DNA of 64,000 nucleotides. It comes from Tabrizicola flagellatus. GTDB lineage: Bacteria; Pseudomonadota; Alphaproteobacteria; Rhodobacterales; Rhodobacteraceae. The stretch lies in NCBI RefSeq assembly GCF_008271465.1, contig NZ_VMDU01000002.1, forward strand, positions 62,001-126,000. The letters are read 5' to 3'. Position 1 is the stretch's first letter. Each line of letters starts with the position of its first letter. A program made the position numbers and the translations under genes. Of the stretch, positions 35,653 through 44,723 are shown piece by piece. Below the pieces are notes generated by a model. That model was given only the letters and a program-made list of their open reading frames with translations, was not told the DNA's origin and made no database searches.

Positions 35653-37167
35653 ATGACCCGCGCCCTGACCTGTTCCTCCGCGATCGGTCTTGTTTTCCTT
35701 GCAACCTCGGCCGGCGCCGATGTGACCCCGCAGGAGGTCTGGGCAAGCTGGCAGGCCATGCTGACCTCTGCCGGGCAGGAGCTGACGGTCGGCAACACCG
35801 CCGACAGCGGGAACACGGTGGACGTGACCGGGGTGGTGGTGGCCTTCAAGGACCAGATGGGCGGCAGCGCCTCGGTCTCGTTCGACAAGCTGAGCTTCGC
35901 GGCCAATGGCGACGGCACGGTGACGGTGACGATGCCGGAGAGCTACCCGCTCCAGATGGCCTTCCCGGCCGAGGGCGACGGTCCGGGCTCGCTGAAGCTG
36001 ACCGTCAAGCAGCCGGGCATGAAGATCGTGGCGGGGGGCAGCGCGACCGAGACCAGCTATGACTTCGCCGCGCCCAGTGTCACCGTGACGCTGGACGAGA
36101 TCACCGACGAGGACGGCAAGGTGCTGGACACCAAGGGCGATCTGACGGTGGCCGGGATGACTGCCCGCTATCTGGTGGCGCTGGACGGCGACAAGACCAA
36201 CCTGGATTCGAGCTTCCAGGCGGACTCGATGCAGTTCAACCTTTCGGGCGCGGACATGGAGGACGAGGGCGGCGGCCGCGGCACGCTTGCGCTGACGCTG
36301 GCGGACCTGAGCGGTGCGACCAAGGGCACCTTCCTGGGCGCCGACATGATGGCCAACATGGCGGTCGCGCTGAATTCCGGCTTCACGATGGACTCGTCGT
36401 TCAACTTCGGTGCCATGACGATGAACGTCGATGTCGAGGAGGCGGCGGGCCCGACCAAGGTGGGGGCGACTGCCACGGGTGGCGGCTTCGTGCTGGTTAT
36501 GGACAAGACCAGGATGAACTACGGGACCTCGCTGAACGGCGGGAAGTTCACCGTCTCGGGACCCGAGATCCCCTTCCCGCAGGTCGAGCTGGCCTTTGCC
36601 GAAAGCGGCTTCAACCTGCTGATGCCGGTATCGAAATCGGACAGCCCGCAGGATTTCGCCTTCCTGACCAAGTTCGTCGATTTCACCGTGTCCGAGGACA
36701 TCTGGGCCATGGTCGATCCCGGTGCCACGCTGTCGCGCGAACCGGCGACGGTGATCGTGGACCTGAAGGGCACCGGCAAGTGGAAGCAGGACATCATGGA
36801 TCCCGCGGTGCAGATGGACGGGGCCGAGCCTCCGGGCGAGCTGAACAGCCTGGACGTGACGCAGGTGCTGGCGAAGGCGGCCGGCGCCGAGGTTTCGGCG
36901 ACCGGCGGGCTGACCTTCGACAACAGCGACATGACGACCTTCGCCGGCATGCCGCGGCCGGATGGCAAGATCAGCATCGGGATCAAGGGGGCGAACAAGC
37001 TGGTCGAGAACCTGATCGCGCTGGGCATCCTGAGCGAGGATGACGCGATGGGCTTCCGCATGGGGCTGGCGATGTTCGCGCGGCCGGGGGCCGGGCCGGA
37101 CGAGCTGACCTCGGAGATCGAGTTCAAGGAGGGCGGCCTGTTCGCCAACGGCCAGCGGCTGCAGTAG
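35653..37167 (+). CDS. DUF2125 family secreted protein
   Basis: The 504-residue product has an N-terminal signal peptide (SSAIGLVFLATSAGA, cleavage near residue 22) and a long beta-rich mature part with repeating strands such as GDLTVAGMTARYLVALDGD and GGFVLVMDKTRMNYGTSLNG. The composition and length match DUF2125 proteins of Rhodobacterales, probably periplasmic or outer-membrane-linked, function unknown. It is divergent from the crotonase gene and followed by a perfect 9-bp hairpin. Confidence 0.75.
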   Translation: MTRALTCSSAIGLVFLATSAGADVTPQEVWASWQAMLTSAGQELTVGNTADSGNTVDVTGVVVAFKDQMGGSASVSFDKLSFAANGDGTVTVTMPESYPLQMAFPAEGDGPGSLKLTVKQPGMKIVAGGSATETSYDFAAPSVTVTLDEITDEDGKVLDTKGDLTVAGMTARYLVALDGDKTNLDSSFQADSMQFNLSGADMEDEGGGRGTLALTLADLSGATKGTFLGADMMANMAVALNSGFTMDSSFNFGAMTMNVDVEEAAGPTKVGATATGGGFVLVMDKTRMNYGTSLNGGKFTVSGPEIPFPQVELAFAESGFNLLMPVSKSDSPQDFAFLTKFVDFTVSEDIWAMVDPGATLSREPATVIVDLKGTGKWKQDIMDPAVQMDGAEPPGELNSLDVTQVLAKAAGAEVSATGGLTFDNSDMTTFAGMPRPDGKISIGIKGANKLVENLIALGILSEDDAMGFRMGLAMFARPGAGPDELTSEIEFKEGGLFANGQRLQ

Positions 37168-37181
37168 CGGTGCCGAAATCT

Positions 37182-37207
37182 CCCGCGACCTTGCGAAGGG
37201 TCGCGGG
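37182..37207 (+). terminator. Hairpin after the DUF2125 gene
   Basis: CCCGCGACC (37182-37190) pairs perfectly with GGTCGCGGG (37199-37207). There is no T-run after it, so it may act as an mRNA end stabiliser or a weak terminator upstream of pmbA. Confidence 0.55.
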
Positions 37208-37245
37208 TGGGGCTACCTGATCCGCAGATCACAGGGAACCCCGCA

Positions 37246-38589
37246 ATGACGCCCAACCTTGCCGACCTGAGCCATGCCCTTCTGGACGCCGCCCGCAAGG
37301 CCGGCGCCGATGCCGCCGACGCGCTGGCCGTGGCGGGCACGGCGGTGTCGATCGAGATCCGCAAGGGCGCGCTGGAGAAGGCGGAGCGCTCGGAAAATGT
37401 GGAGATCGGGCTGCGCGTGCTGATCGGGCAGCGGCAGGCCTGCGTATCGGCCTCCGACACCTCGGAGGCGACGATCCGGGCGCTGGCCGAACGGGCGGTC
37501 GCGATGGCGCGGGAAGCGCCGGAGGATGCGACGGTCGGGCTGGCCGACCCCGGTCAACTGGCGCAGGGCTGGGACGCGGCCGCGCTGGACCTGGCCGATC
37601 CGGCCGGAGAGCCGGGGGCGGCGGTGCTGGAGGCGCAGGCCCGGGCGGTCGAAGCGGCGGCGCTGGCGGCGAAGGGTATCACCCAGGTCGAGGCGGCGGC
37701 GAGCTACAGCCAGCGGGCGCTGCACCTGGCGGCGACGAACGGGTTTTCGGGCGGGTATGGGCGGACCTCGACCAGCCTGTCGGCGGTGGCCTTCACCGGA
37801 CAAGGCACCGAGATGCAGCGCGATTATGCCGGGGAGGGGCGTATATACGCATCCGACATGCCCTCGGCCGAGGAGATCGGGCGGCTGGCGGCAGAGCGGA
37901 CCGTGGCGCGGGTCGGGTCGGTGAAGCCGCGGACCGGGACCTATCCGGTGGTCTATGACGAACGGGTGGCGGCCTCGCTGGTCGGGCATCTGTTGTCGGC
38001 GATCAACGGAACCTCGATCGCGCGGGGGTCAAGCTGGGCGCGGGATCTCTTGGGCAAGCAGGTGCTGCCCAATGGTCTGTCGCTGATCGAGGACCCGCAT
38101 CGGGTGCGGATCGGGTCGTCCCGGCCGTTCGACGGTGAGGGGCTGGCGACCCGGCGGCGCGAGATCGTGGCCGACGGGGTGCTGACCGGCTGGGTGCTGG
38201 ACCTGGCGACGGGGCGGAAGCTGGGGATGCCGTCCACAGCCAATGCCTCGCGCGGGACTTCGGCGCCGCCGTCGCCCTCGACGACGAATATCGATCTGAC
38301 GCAAGGGGATTTCAGCCGCGCGGACCTCTTGAAGCAGATGGGAACGGGGCTCTTGGTGACTTCGATGATCGGGTCCACGATCAACCCGACGACGGGGGAT
38401 TATTCGCGCGGGGCGAGCGGGTTCTGGGTGGAGAACGGCGAGATCGCCTATCCGGTCCACGAATGCACCATCGCGGGGAACCTGCGCGACATGCTGCTGC
38501 GGATCATCCCGGCCAATGACGCGCGGCCGCATCTTTCGACGCGGGTGCCGTCGATCCTTGTGGACGGGATGACCCTTGCCGGCGCGTGA
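37246..38589 (+). CDS. pmbA: TldE/PmbA-type metalloprotease subunit
   Basis: PmbA (TldE) forms the TldD-TldE protease, which degrades unfolded peptides and matures some peptide antibiotics. The 447-residue product has the N-terminal VSIEIRKGALEKAERSENVE, TNGFSGGYGRTSTSLSAVAF and C-terminal GLLVTSMIGSTINPTTGDYS with RGASGFWVENGEIAYPVHE. TldE subunits lack the TldD HExxxH motif and none is seen here. ATG 37246 was chosen over 37207. A 12-bp palindrome GCGTATATACGC lies in the coding sequence. It overlaps the next gene by 14 bp. Confidence 0.93.
   Translation: MTPNLADLSHALLDAARKAGADAADALAVAGTAVSIEIRKGALEKAERSENVEIGLRVLIGQRQACVSASDTSEATIRALAERAVAMAREAPEDATVGLADPGQLAQGWDAAALDLADPAGEPGAAVLEAQARAVEAAALAAKGITQVEAAASYSQRALHLAATNGFSGGYGRTSTSLSAVAFTGQGTEMQRDYAGEGRIYASDMPSAEEIGRLAAERTVARVGSVKPRTGTYPVVYDERVAASLVGHLLSAINGTSIARGSSWARDLLGKQVLPNGLSLIEDPHRVRIGSSRPFDGEGLATRRREIVADGVLTGWVLDLATGRKLGMPSTANASRGTSAPPSPSTTNIDLTQGDFSRADLLKQMGTGLLVTSMIGSTINPTTGDYSRGASGFWVENGEIAYPVHECTIAGNLRDMLLRIIPANDARPHLSTRVPSILVDGMTLAGA
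37839..37850. repeat. GCGTATATACGC perfect 12-bp palindrome
   Basis: A copy of the iterated octamer in pmbA, read as CGT ATA TAC GCA (Arg-Ile-Tyr-Ala), using the rare Ile codon ATA. Confidence 0.6.
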
Positions 38590-39352
38590 CCTGGCCCTTC
38601 TGACCGAGGCCGCGCGCGAGGCGGGGCGGATCGCGCTGCGCTATTGGCGCAAGGACCCGAAGGTCTGGGACAAGGGCGGCGAGCACGGGCCGGTCAGCGA
38701 GGCGGACCTAGCGGTCAACGACATGCTGAAGGCGCGGCTGATGGACGCACGGCCGGATTATGGCTGGCTGTCCGAGGAGACGCCGGATTCCGCCGACCGG
38801 CTGGCTGTAGATACGGTGTTCATCCTGGACCCGATAGACGGCACGCGCGCCTTCATCGCGGGCGAGGAAACCTGGGCCCATTCGCTGGCCGTGGCGCACA
38901 AGGGCAAGGTGACGGCGGGGGTGGTGTATCTGCCGGCGCTGGATTGTATCTACACGGCGTCCGAGACCTCGGCCCCGATGAAGGACGGTCAGATGATCCG
39001 GGTCAGCGGGCGGGACCGGCTGGAAGGGGCCAACATCCTGACGACAAAGGCAAACATGGCGCCCGAGAAATGGCCCGGCGGGGTGCCGGAGATCATCCGC
39101 GGCTTCCGCGCCTCATTGGCTTACCGGATGTGCCTGGCGGCAGAGGGGAAGTTCGACGGGATGCTGACGTTGCGCGACGCCTGGGAATGGGACATCGCGG
39201 CCGGCGCCCTGATCGCAGAGCGGGCGGGGGCGGTGGTGACGGACCGGACGGGCGCTGCGCTGCGGTTCAACAGCCCCGCTGCGCAGGCGCGGGGGGTGCT
39301 GGCGCTGCCTTCCCGCCTGCATGCCGAGGCCTTGGCGCTGCTCAGGGGTTAG
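38576..39352 (+). CDS. Inositol monophosphatase-family protein (CysQ/HisN-like)
   Basis: This is a Mg-dependent phosphatase of 258 residues. It shows the family motifs GPVSEADLAVNDML, YGWLSEETPDS (metal glutamate), FILDPIDGTRAFI (the DPxDGT motif) and DAWEWDIAAGALIAERAG (the WDxAA motif). It may be a 3'(2'),5'-bisphosphate nucleotidase (CysQ) or a histidinol- or inositol-phosphatase; the sequence alone does not decide. The only start that covers the first helix is TTG 38576, overlapping the end of pmbA by 14 bp. Confidence 0.85.
   Translation: MPARDLALLTEAAREAGRIALRYWRKDPKVWDKGGEHGPVSEADLAVNDMLKARLMDARPDYGWLSEETPDSADRLAVDTVFILDPIDGTRAFIAGEETWAHSLAVAHKGKVTAGVVYLPALDCIYTASETSAPMKDGQMIRVSGRDRLEGANILTTKANMAPEKWPGGVPEIIRGFRASLAYRMCLAAEGKFDGMLTLRDAWEWDIAAGALIAERAGAVVTDRTGAALRFNSPAAQARGVLALPSRLHAEALALLRG
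38807..38953. repeat. GTAGATAC (38807) and GTATCTAC (38946) in the phosphatase gene
   Basis: Two near-palindromic octamers of the iterated family. The first is read as GTA GAT ACG (Val-Asp-Thr), the second as part of TGT ATC TAC ACG. Confidence 0.5.
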
Positions 39353-39497
39353 GTCTATACAGGCTGCCCGATCTGGGATAGGTGCGGCCCTACGGTCGAG
39401 ATTCCTGCGACTGCGGGCGAGGAGGCCCGCGACCCGAAGGGACAGAGGCCGTTTGGCTTTGATGGGCGCATGGCTTCGCCCCCTTTGGAAAGACATC
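39353..39497 (+). promoter_or_regulatory. Structured 5' leader of the DEAD-box helicase gene
   Basis: The 145-nt region before the helicase ATG contains a perfect hairpin GCGGGC/GCCCGC (39413-39418 with 39425-39430) whose loop exposes GAGGAG, and a second stem GGGCG/CGCCC (39464-39468 with 39477-39481) close to the start codon. RNA helicase genes often carry long self-regulated leaders; that this one does so is an inference. Confidence 0.5.
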
Positions 39498-41870
39498 ATG
39501 ACGATTGAGAACGTGGCCGCGCCGCTGGCGCAGGCTTTGGCCCTGAAGGGCTATGAGACGCTGACCCCGGTGCAGGAGGCCGTGCTGGCGGAAGGCGTCG
39601 CGGGGCGCGATGCGCTGGTCTCGGCGCAGACGGGGTCGGGCAAGACGGTTGCCTTTGGCCTTGCCATCGCGCCGGAGATCCTGGGCGGTCAGGACGTGCT
39701 GCTTTACGCCGACAAGCCCATTGCCCTGGCGATTGCCCCCACGCGGGAGCTGGCCTTGCAGGTCGCGCGCGAGCTGGAGTGGCTTTATGCGGGCGCGCAG
39801 GCCAAACTTGCGACCTGCGTCGGCGGGATGGACTACCGGACGGAGCGCCGGGCGCTGGAGCGCGGGGCGCATATCGTCGTCGGCACTCCGGGGCGTCTGC
39901 GCGACCACATCGAGCGGGGGTCGCTGGACCTGTCGGGCATCCGCGCCGTGGTGCTGGACGAGGCGGACGAGATGCTGGACCTGGGCTTTGCCGAGGACCT
40001 GGAGTTCATCCTGGCCGCCGCGCCCGAGGATCGGCGGACGCTGATGTTCTCGGCCACCGTGCCGAAGGAAATCGAGAAGCTGGCGGGTGAGTTCCAGAAG
40101 GACGCGCTGCGGATCGTCGCCCAGGGCGAGGCGAAGCAGCATGTGGACATCGAGTACAAGGCCTTCTCGGTGGCACCGCGGGACCGGGAGCATGCGATCT
40201 TCAACGTGCTGCGCTTCTACGAGGCGCGGACGGCCATCGTCTTCTGCAAGACGCGGGTGAACGTGAACCACCTGCTCGCCCGGATGGGGAACCGGGGGTT
40301 CCAGGTCGTCGCCCTTTCCGGCGAGTTGAGCCAGCAGGAGCGGACCCATGCGCTTCAGGCGCTGCGCGACGGGCGGGCGCGGGTCTGCATCGCGACGGAC
40401 GTTGCGGCGCGGGGGATCGACCTGCCGGGGCTGGAGCTGGTGGTCCATGCCGACCTGCCCTCGAATTCCGAGACGCTGCTGCACCGGTCGGGGCGCACGG
40501 GGCGGGCGGGGAAGAAGGGGGTCTCGGCACTGATCGTGACCCCGGCCGAGTTCAAGAAGGCGCAGCGGCTTCTGGCGGGAGCCAAGGTCGTGGCGGAATG
40601 GGGCGCGGCGCCGGGCGCGGATGACGTGCAGGCGAAGGACGACCTGCGGATCCTGGAGCATCCGGCGCTGACGGCGCCCCTGGGCGAAGAGGCCGGGATT
40701 GCCGGGGAGCTTCTGGAGCGGTTCGGCCCCGAGGCGCTGGCGGCGGCCTTCGTGCGGCTGTGGCGCGAGGGGCGGTCGGCGCCGGAGGTCTTGTCCACGG
40801 ACAACCCGATGCCGGCACCTGCCGCCCCGCGCGAACGCGGGGAGTTCGGGCCTTCGGTCTGGTTCCGCATCAACGTGGGCCGGGCCGGTCGCGCCGAGGC
40901 GCGGTGGCTGCTGCCGAAGATCTGCGATGCGGGGTCGATCGGGAAGGATTCGATCGGCGCGATCCGGGTGCGCGAGGACGAGACCTTCGTCCAGATCGCC
41001 GAGGGCGTGGCGGACAAATTCCGGTCGCAGATCGACCTGGACAAGGGCCTGCTGATGGAGCGGATCGAGGGCGAGCCGGAGTTCGACCGTCCGCGCTTTG
41101 ACAAGCCACGATTCGAGCGTACGTTGCGACCGGAACGGGCTGAGCGTCCGGCACGGGCCGAGAAACCGGCCTATACGCCAAAGCCGCCCCGGGTGGTCGA
41201 GGAGGAGGGTGAGGCCGTTGCGGAAGCCCCGACGAAGCCGAAATACGAACCGCGTCCGAGAGTGACGCCATCCGAGGCCCGACCCGAGCGGGGCGAGCGT
41301 CCGGTGCGGAAGGCGTATGAGGAGCGCCCGCCTCGGCAAGAGGTAGAGGACGAGCGTCCGCGCAAGCCGCGCTGGTCGCCGGACCAGAAGGCGGCCCCGC
41401 GGTCGGCGGGCTACAAGAGCCATGGCGGGTCAGCGGACCGTCCGGGCCGTGCGGCGGGTTACAAGAGCCATGCGGCCGAGGGCGGCTACAAGGGCAATCC
41501 GCGCGAGGATGGGGATCGGCCGAAGAAGCCGTATGCCAACAAGCCGGAAGGCTGGAAACCCCGCGAGCGGTCCGAGGACGGCGAGCGCCCGGCTCGGAAG
41601 CCCCATGCGGGGAAGGCCGAAGGCTGGAAACCCAGGGGCGATTCCAAGCCGCGCGAGGAGGGAGAGCGCCCGAAACGGACCTTTGCGCCCAAGGGTGACC
41701 AGTCGCGGCCCTTCGTGAAGCGCGAGGGTTCAGGCAAGGCGGCCGGGTTCAAGGGCGCTGCGGGGCAAGGGAGGAAGTCGTTCGAACGCGCGGAGCGTCC
41801 GGCCAGGCCCCAGCCGGACCCGCGCGACACCTCGAAGCGGTTCGTGCCGCCGAAGGGTCCGAAACGCTAG
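39498..41870 (+). CDS. DEAD-box RNA helicase with DbpA-type domain and long basic tail
   Basis: An ATP-dependent RNA helicase for ribosome assembly or mRNA decay. The 790-residue product has helicase motifs SAQTGSGKT (residues 42-50), PTRELALQV, TPGRLRDHI, VVLDEADEMLDLGF, MFSATVPKEIEK, FCKTRVNVN, TDVAARGIDLPG and HRSGRTGRAG. Next comes a DbpA/CsdA-like RNA-binding domain (about 455-545; VWFRINVGRAGRAEARWLLP). About 240 residues of low-complexity basic tail follow, with recurring units GYKSHGG/GYKSHAA and EGWKPRERSED/EGWKPRGDSKP. ATG 39498 was chosen; the extension upstream falls in the leader. A strong terminator follows. Confidence 0.93.
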   Translation: MTIENVAAPLAQALALKGYETLTPVQEAVLAEGVAGRDALVSAQTGSGKTVAFGLAIAPEILGGQDVLLYADKPIALAIAPTRELALQVARELEWLYAGAQAKLATCVGGMDYRTERRALERGAHIVVGTPGRLRDHIERGSLDLSGIRAVVLDEADEMLDLGFAEDLEFILAAAPEDRRTLMFSATVPKEIEKLAGEFQKDALRIVAQGEAKQHVDIEYKAFSVAPRDREHAIFNVLRFYEARTAIVFCKTRVNVNHLLARMGNRGFQVVALSGELSQQERTHALQALRDGRARVCIATDVAARGIDLPGLELVVHADLPSNSETLLHRSGRTGRAGKKGVSALIVTPAEFKKAQRLLAGAKVVAEWGAAPGADDVQAKDDLRILEHPALTAPLGEEAGIAGELLERFGPEALAAAFVRLWREGRSAPEVLSTDNPMPAPAAPRERGEFGPSVWFRINVGRAGRAEARWLLPKICDAGSIGKDSIGAIRVREDETFVQIAEGVADKFRSQIDLDKGLLMERIEGEPEFDRPRFDKPRFERTLRPERAERPARAEKPAYTPKPPRVVEEEGEAVAEAPTKPKYEPRPRVTPSEARPERGERPVRKAYEERPPRQEVEDERPRKPRWSPDQKAAPRSAGYKSHGGSADRPGRAAGYKSHAAEGGYKGNPREDGDRPKKPYANKPEGWKPRERSEDGERPARKPHAGKAEGWKPRGDSKPREEGERPKRTFAPKGDQSRPFVKREGSGKAAGFKGAAGQGRKSFERAERPARPQPDPRDTSKRFVPPKGPKR

Positions 41871-41892
41871 GCTGACCGGCGAGGAAGACAAC

Positions 41893-41925
41893 AAGGCCGC
41901 CGTGTCCAGAGGGACCGGCGGCCTT
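41893..41925 (+). terminator. Intrinsic terminator of the helicase gene
   Basis: A perfect 10-bp stem AAGGCCGCCG (41893-41902) with CGGCGGCCTT (41916-41925) and a 13-nt loop, followed by TGCCTT. Confidence 0.75.
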
Positions 41926-41941
41926 TGCCTTCAGGGAAGGA

Positions 41942-42017
41942 TGGTGCCGGTGAAGGGACTCGAACCCCCGACCCCATCATTACGAATGACGTGCTCTACC
42001 AGCTGAGCTACACCGGC
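41942..42017 (-). tRNA. tRNA-Thr, anticodon CGT
   Basis: A 76-nt cloverleaf on the minus strand. The acceptor stem is GCCGGTG/CACCGGC, the D arm GCTCAGCTGGTAGAGC, the anticodon arm CGTCA-TTCGTAA-TGATG with CGT at positions 34-36, and the T arm GGGGGTTCGAGTCCCTT. The 3' CCA is encoded. It reads ACG threonine codons. Confidence 0.95.
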
Positions 42018-42068
42018 ATCCTTCGCTGACGCGCGGCTATTATCACTGCCGTCCGGCACTGTGTAGCC

Positions 42069-43523
42069 CTAATTTGCGCGGCGTGCGATCTCGTCCGGTG
42101 CGAGGGCCTCGGGCTCGGGCAGCGCAGGTTCGGGTTCGGGTTCGGGGCGGGCGTCCATCAGCGGCAGGAGCTCGGCCAGAGCCGGCGAGGTGGTGGCACT
42201 GGCCGGCGGCGTCTTCCAGGACAGCGTGTCGAAGCTGCCGCAGTTGTCGCAGACCGGTTGCCAGCCGTCATGGATCGCATGGCACTTGTCGCAAACCCAT
42301 TGCGGACCGCGCGGAGCGGAAATAGCCTTGGCGACAAGATCGCGCACGATCACATCGTCAGCGCCTTCACCGCGCGCGATGGCGGCCAGGATCGCCAGCG
42401 ACCGTTGGGTCGGCGCCCGGGTCGCGACATCCGCGAGCGCACGGCGGGCCGCCGGAAAGTCCTCGGCGGCAATCAGAAGCTCGGCCAGAAGCATCCGGGT
42501 CTCGTCGTTGTCCGGGCGCAGGTTCGTCAGGGTCCGGAACCGCTTGAGGCGGTCCTGCGGACTCTCGTCCGGCTCGATCTCCGCGAAGGCGGCTGCGAGG
42601 TCGGGATGCGGCATGACCTCCCAGGCCTTCTTCAACACCCGGGTCGCATTCTTGCGATCGCCCTTGGCGATATAGCCGCGCGCGGCCATGGCGGCGGCGG
42701 GAATCAGGTCGGGGGACAGGCGGTTCGCCTCGATGGCGGCCTCGCGGGCCTCGATGCTGGCGGTATCGTCGAACACCGTCCTGGCCTGTTGCAGCGCCAG
42801 AACCGCATCGCGGCGGCGATAGACATCCTTCGGCAGACCGCCGGATTTCAGCTTGGCACCCAGCGTCTCGCGCGCGCCGGACCAGTCGCCGGCATCCGAT
42901 TGCAGCTTCAGGAGGATATCCTGCGTCTCCGCGTGCTTCGGCCGCAGCTGGAACGCCTTCTCGGCCAGCTTCAGTGCCACCTCGCGGTCGCCCTCGGCCA
43001 GTTTCTGCTGCAGGAGGCCGCGGACACCGACAAAGCGCGTGGCATCGTCGGCCAGCAGGGTCTTGTAGGCCTCGGTCGCGCGCTTGCGGTCGCCGGCGGC
43101 CTCGGCGGCCTGGGCCACCAGAAGCGTGGTCAGTTCCGGCTTGCCCAGCAGCCGCTCGGCGTTCTGCGCGCGGCTGAGCGCAAGGCGCGGCTCGCCCGAG
43201 GCCAGCGCCATCATCGCCTCGGACAGGGCACGATAGCCCTTGCGTTCGCGATTGCGGTCGAAATAGCGCGACAGCGCGGTTTCGTCGCCGTTGAGAAAGC
43301 GGAAGATGGCGCCGAGCAGACCCAGCGCCTTCAGCAGCAGCCAGACCGCGAGGATCAGAAGCAGGCCCAGGACCAGCGCCTGCACCGGACCGATGGTGAA
43401 CTCCCACCCGGCCACGATGATGCGCAGCGAATCGCCGCTTTCCGCCAGAAGGCCCGCCGCCAGCGCAAGGCCGGCAACGAGCACCACGAAGAGGACGACC
43501 TTTGTCAGCGACCAGAGCATCAT
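42069..43523 (-). CDS. hemY: HemY-like TPR protein with C-terminal rubredoxin-type zinc ribbon
   Basis: The 484-residue product has two N-terminal membrane helices (about residues 5-28 and 45-70) and a HemY_N domain (GDSLRIIVAGWEFTIGPVQA). TPR-like helices follow to about residue 400, and a C-terminal CDKCHAIHDG...CDNCG metal ribbon comes before an acidic, proline-rich tail. HemY-type proteins sit in haem-biosynthesis loci but their role is unclear; the ribbon recalls LapB. The start overlaps the stop of the Mic60-like gene by 4 bp (ATGA), and hemD is two genes upstream. Confidence 0.88.
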   Translation of the reverse strand: MMLWSLTKVVLFVVLVAGLALAAGLLAESGDSLRIIVAGWEFTIGPVQALVLGLLLILAVWLLLKALGLLGAIFRFLNGDETALSRYFDRNRERKGYRALSEAMMALASGEPRLALSRAQNAERLLGKPELTTLLVAQAAEAAGDRKRATEAYKTLLADDATRFVGVRGLLQQKLAEGDREVALKLAEKAFQLRPKHAETQDILLKLQSDAGDWSGARETLGAKLKSGGLPKDVYRRRDAVLALQQARTVFDDTASIEAREAAIEANRLSPDLIPAAAMAARGYIAKGDRKNATRVLKKAWEVMPHPDLAAAFAEIEPDESPQDRLKRFRTLTNLRPDNDETRMLLAELLIAAEDFPAARRALADVATRAPTQRSLAILAAIARGEGADDVIVRDLVAKAISAPRGPQWVCDKCHAIHDGWQPVCDNCGSFDTLSWKTPPASATTSPALAELLPLMDARPEPEPEPALPEPEALAPDEIARRAN

Positions 43524-44659
43524 TCCCCCCGTGCCGAGCGCAGGGCGGCGGCGGCATCGACATGTGCGGTGGCCGCGCCGATCCAGGCCTCCAGTGGTGC
43601 CTTCACCGCGGGGTCAAGCGCGGCAAGCTCGGTCAGGGCGTCCGCGACGCGGCCCTCGGACAAGGCGAATTCGGCCCGGGACAGGATCGCATCCGGCGTG
43701 GTGCCGGCCTGCGGTGTCAGGGGGCGCGCCTCGGTCTGTGCGGCGAGGAAGTCGAGGACCCGGTCGGTCCAGCCATCCTCGGCACTAGTGGCGCGGGCGA
43801 TTCGCAGGGCTTCGCGGGCGGCATCGGGGAAGCCTTCCTGCAGCGCGGCCAGCGTGGGAACTCCGGTTTCCGCGACGGCGCCAAGCGCGGCCGACAGGTC
43901 TGGGTCGTCCAGCGCCTGAAGCTCGGCGGCGAAGGGGCGCCCGCCGCTGACAGCGGCACTGAGGGCGTCCAGCGCCGCAGCCCGGCGGGCGGCTGCCGCC
44001 GCGGTCTCGGCTTCGGCGGCGCGCGCCTTGGCCTCGGACTCTGCGGCATCCAGCCGGGCCAGAGCCTCGTCCAGTTGCTGCTGGACCTCCGCCGAGGCTC
44101 CGCCCGCGGGCAGCGCGGCGAGTTTGCGTTCGATCTCGGCCAATTTGGCGGTGAGGGCGGCAGTGCTGCCGGTGCCACCTGCCGGCACGGCCTCGATTGC
44201 GGCCAGTCTCTGCTCGAGACCGTCAAGCCGGGAGAGGTCGGGAGCGGCGGGGCCGGGCGCAGACTCCAGGGCCGAAATCCGCGCGGCGAGGGCGGCGACC
44301 TCTGCGGTCACGGCATCGGCCGATCGGGCCTGTTCGACCACAAGAGCGTCGATCCTGCTCTCGATCGCAGCAAGGTCTTGCGGAACGGCGGGCGCAGTCA
44401 GGCCGAGCAGGTTGAAATGCGACAGCGCAAAGCCGCCGACGGCTGCCAGGGCCCCGCCGAGGAGCGGGCCGAGGATGCCCGGACGGCGCGGCGCCTGCTC
44501 CGGGTGCGTCCGGGGCGGAGGAGCGTCCGCCACCGCTGCGGGCGGTGGTTCGATCACGGTGGACTCGACGGCCTCGACCGTCGCTGCCTCTGGTTCGATG
44601 GTCTCGGGCGCGGTCGGTTCGGCCGTTGCCTCGGGCGGGGGATCCTTGCGTCTGGTCAT
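43520..44659 (-). CDS. Alphaproteobacterial mitofilin/Mic60-like membrane protein
   Basis: The 379-residue product has an acidic, proline-rich N-terminus and one transmembrane helix (about residues 61-90; ILGPLLGGALAAVGGFALSH). Long coiled coils follow (IESRIDALVVEQARSADAV, then about 95-230), and a C-terminal mitofilin-like domain (ARPLTPQAGTTPDAILSRAE, LTELAALDPAVKAPLEAWIG). Bacterial Mic60 homologues are encoded between hemD and hemY in alphaproteobacteria and shape intracytoplasmic membranes; both neighbours are present here. Located in the inner membrane with the bulk in the periplasm. Confidence 0.82.
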   Translation of the reverse strand: MTRRKDPPPEATAEPTAPETIEPEAATVEAVESTVIEPPPAAVADAPPPRTHPEQAPRRPGILGPLLGGALAAVGGFALSHFNLLGLTAPAVPQDLAAIESRIDALVVEQARSADAVTAEVAALAARISALESAPGPAAPDLSRLDGLEQRLAAIEAVPAGGTGSTAALTAKLAEIERKLAALPAGGASAEVQQQLDEALARLDAAESEAKARAAEAETAAAAARRAAALDALSAAVSGGRPFAAELQALDDPDLSAALGAVAETGVPTLAALQEGFPDAAREALRIARATSAEDGWTDRVLDFLAAQTEARPLTPQAGTTPDAILSRAEFALSEGRVADALTELAALDPAVKAPLEAWIGAATAHVDAAAALRSARGE

Positions 44660-44723
44660 GCGTCAGCCCCTTGCAGCCCTTCATCCTCGCTGGTCCCAAC
44701 CTAAGCACTGGCGGCCGGTCGGT

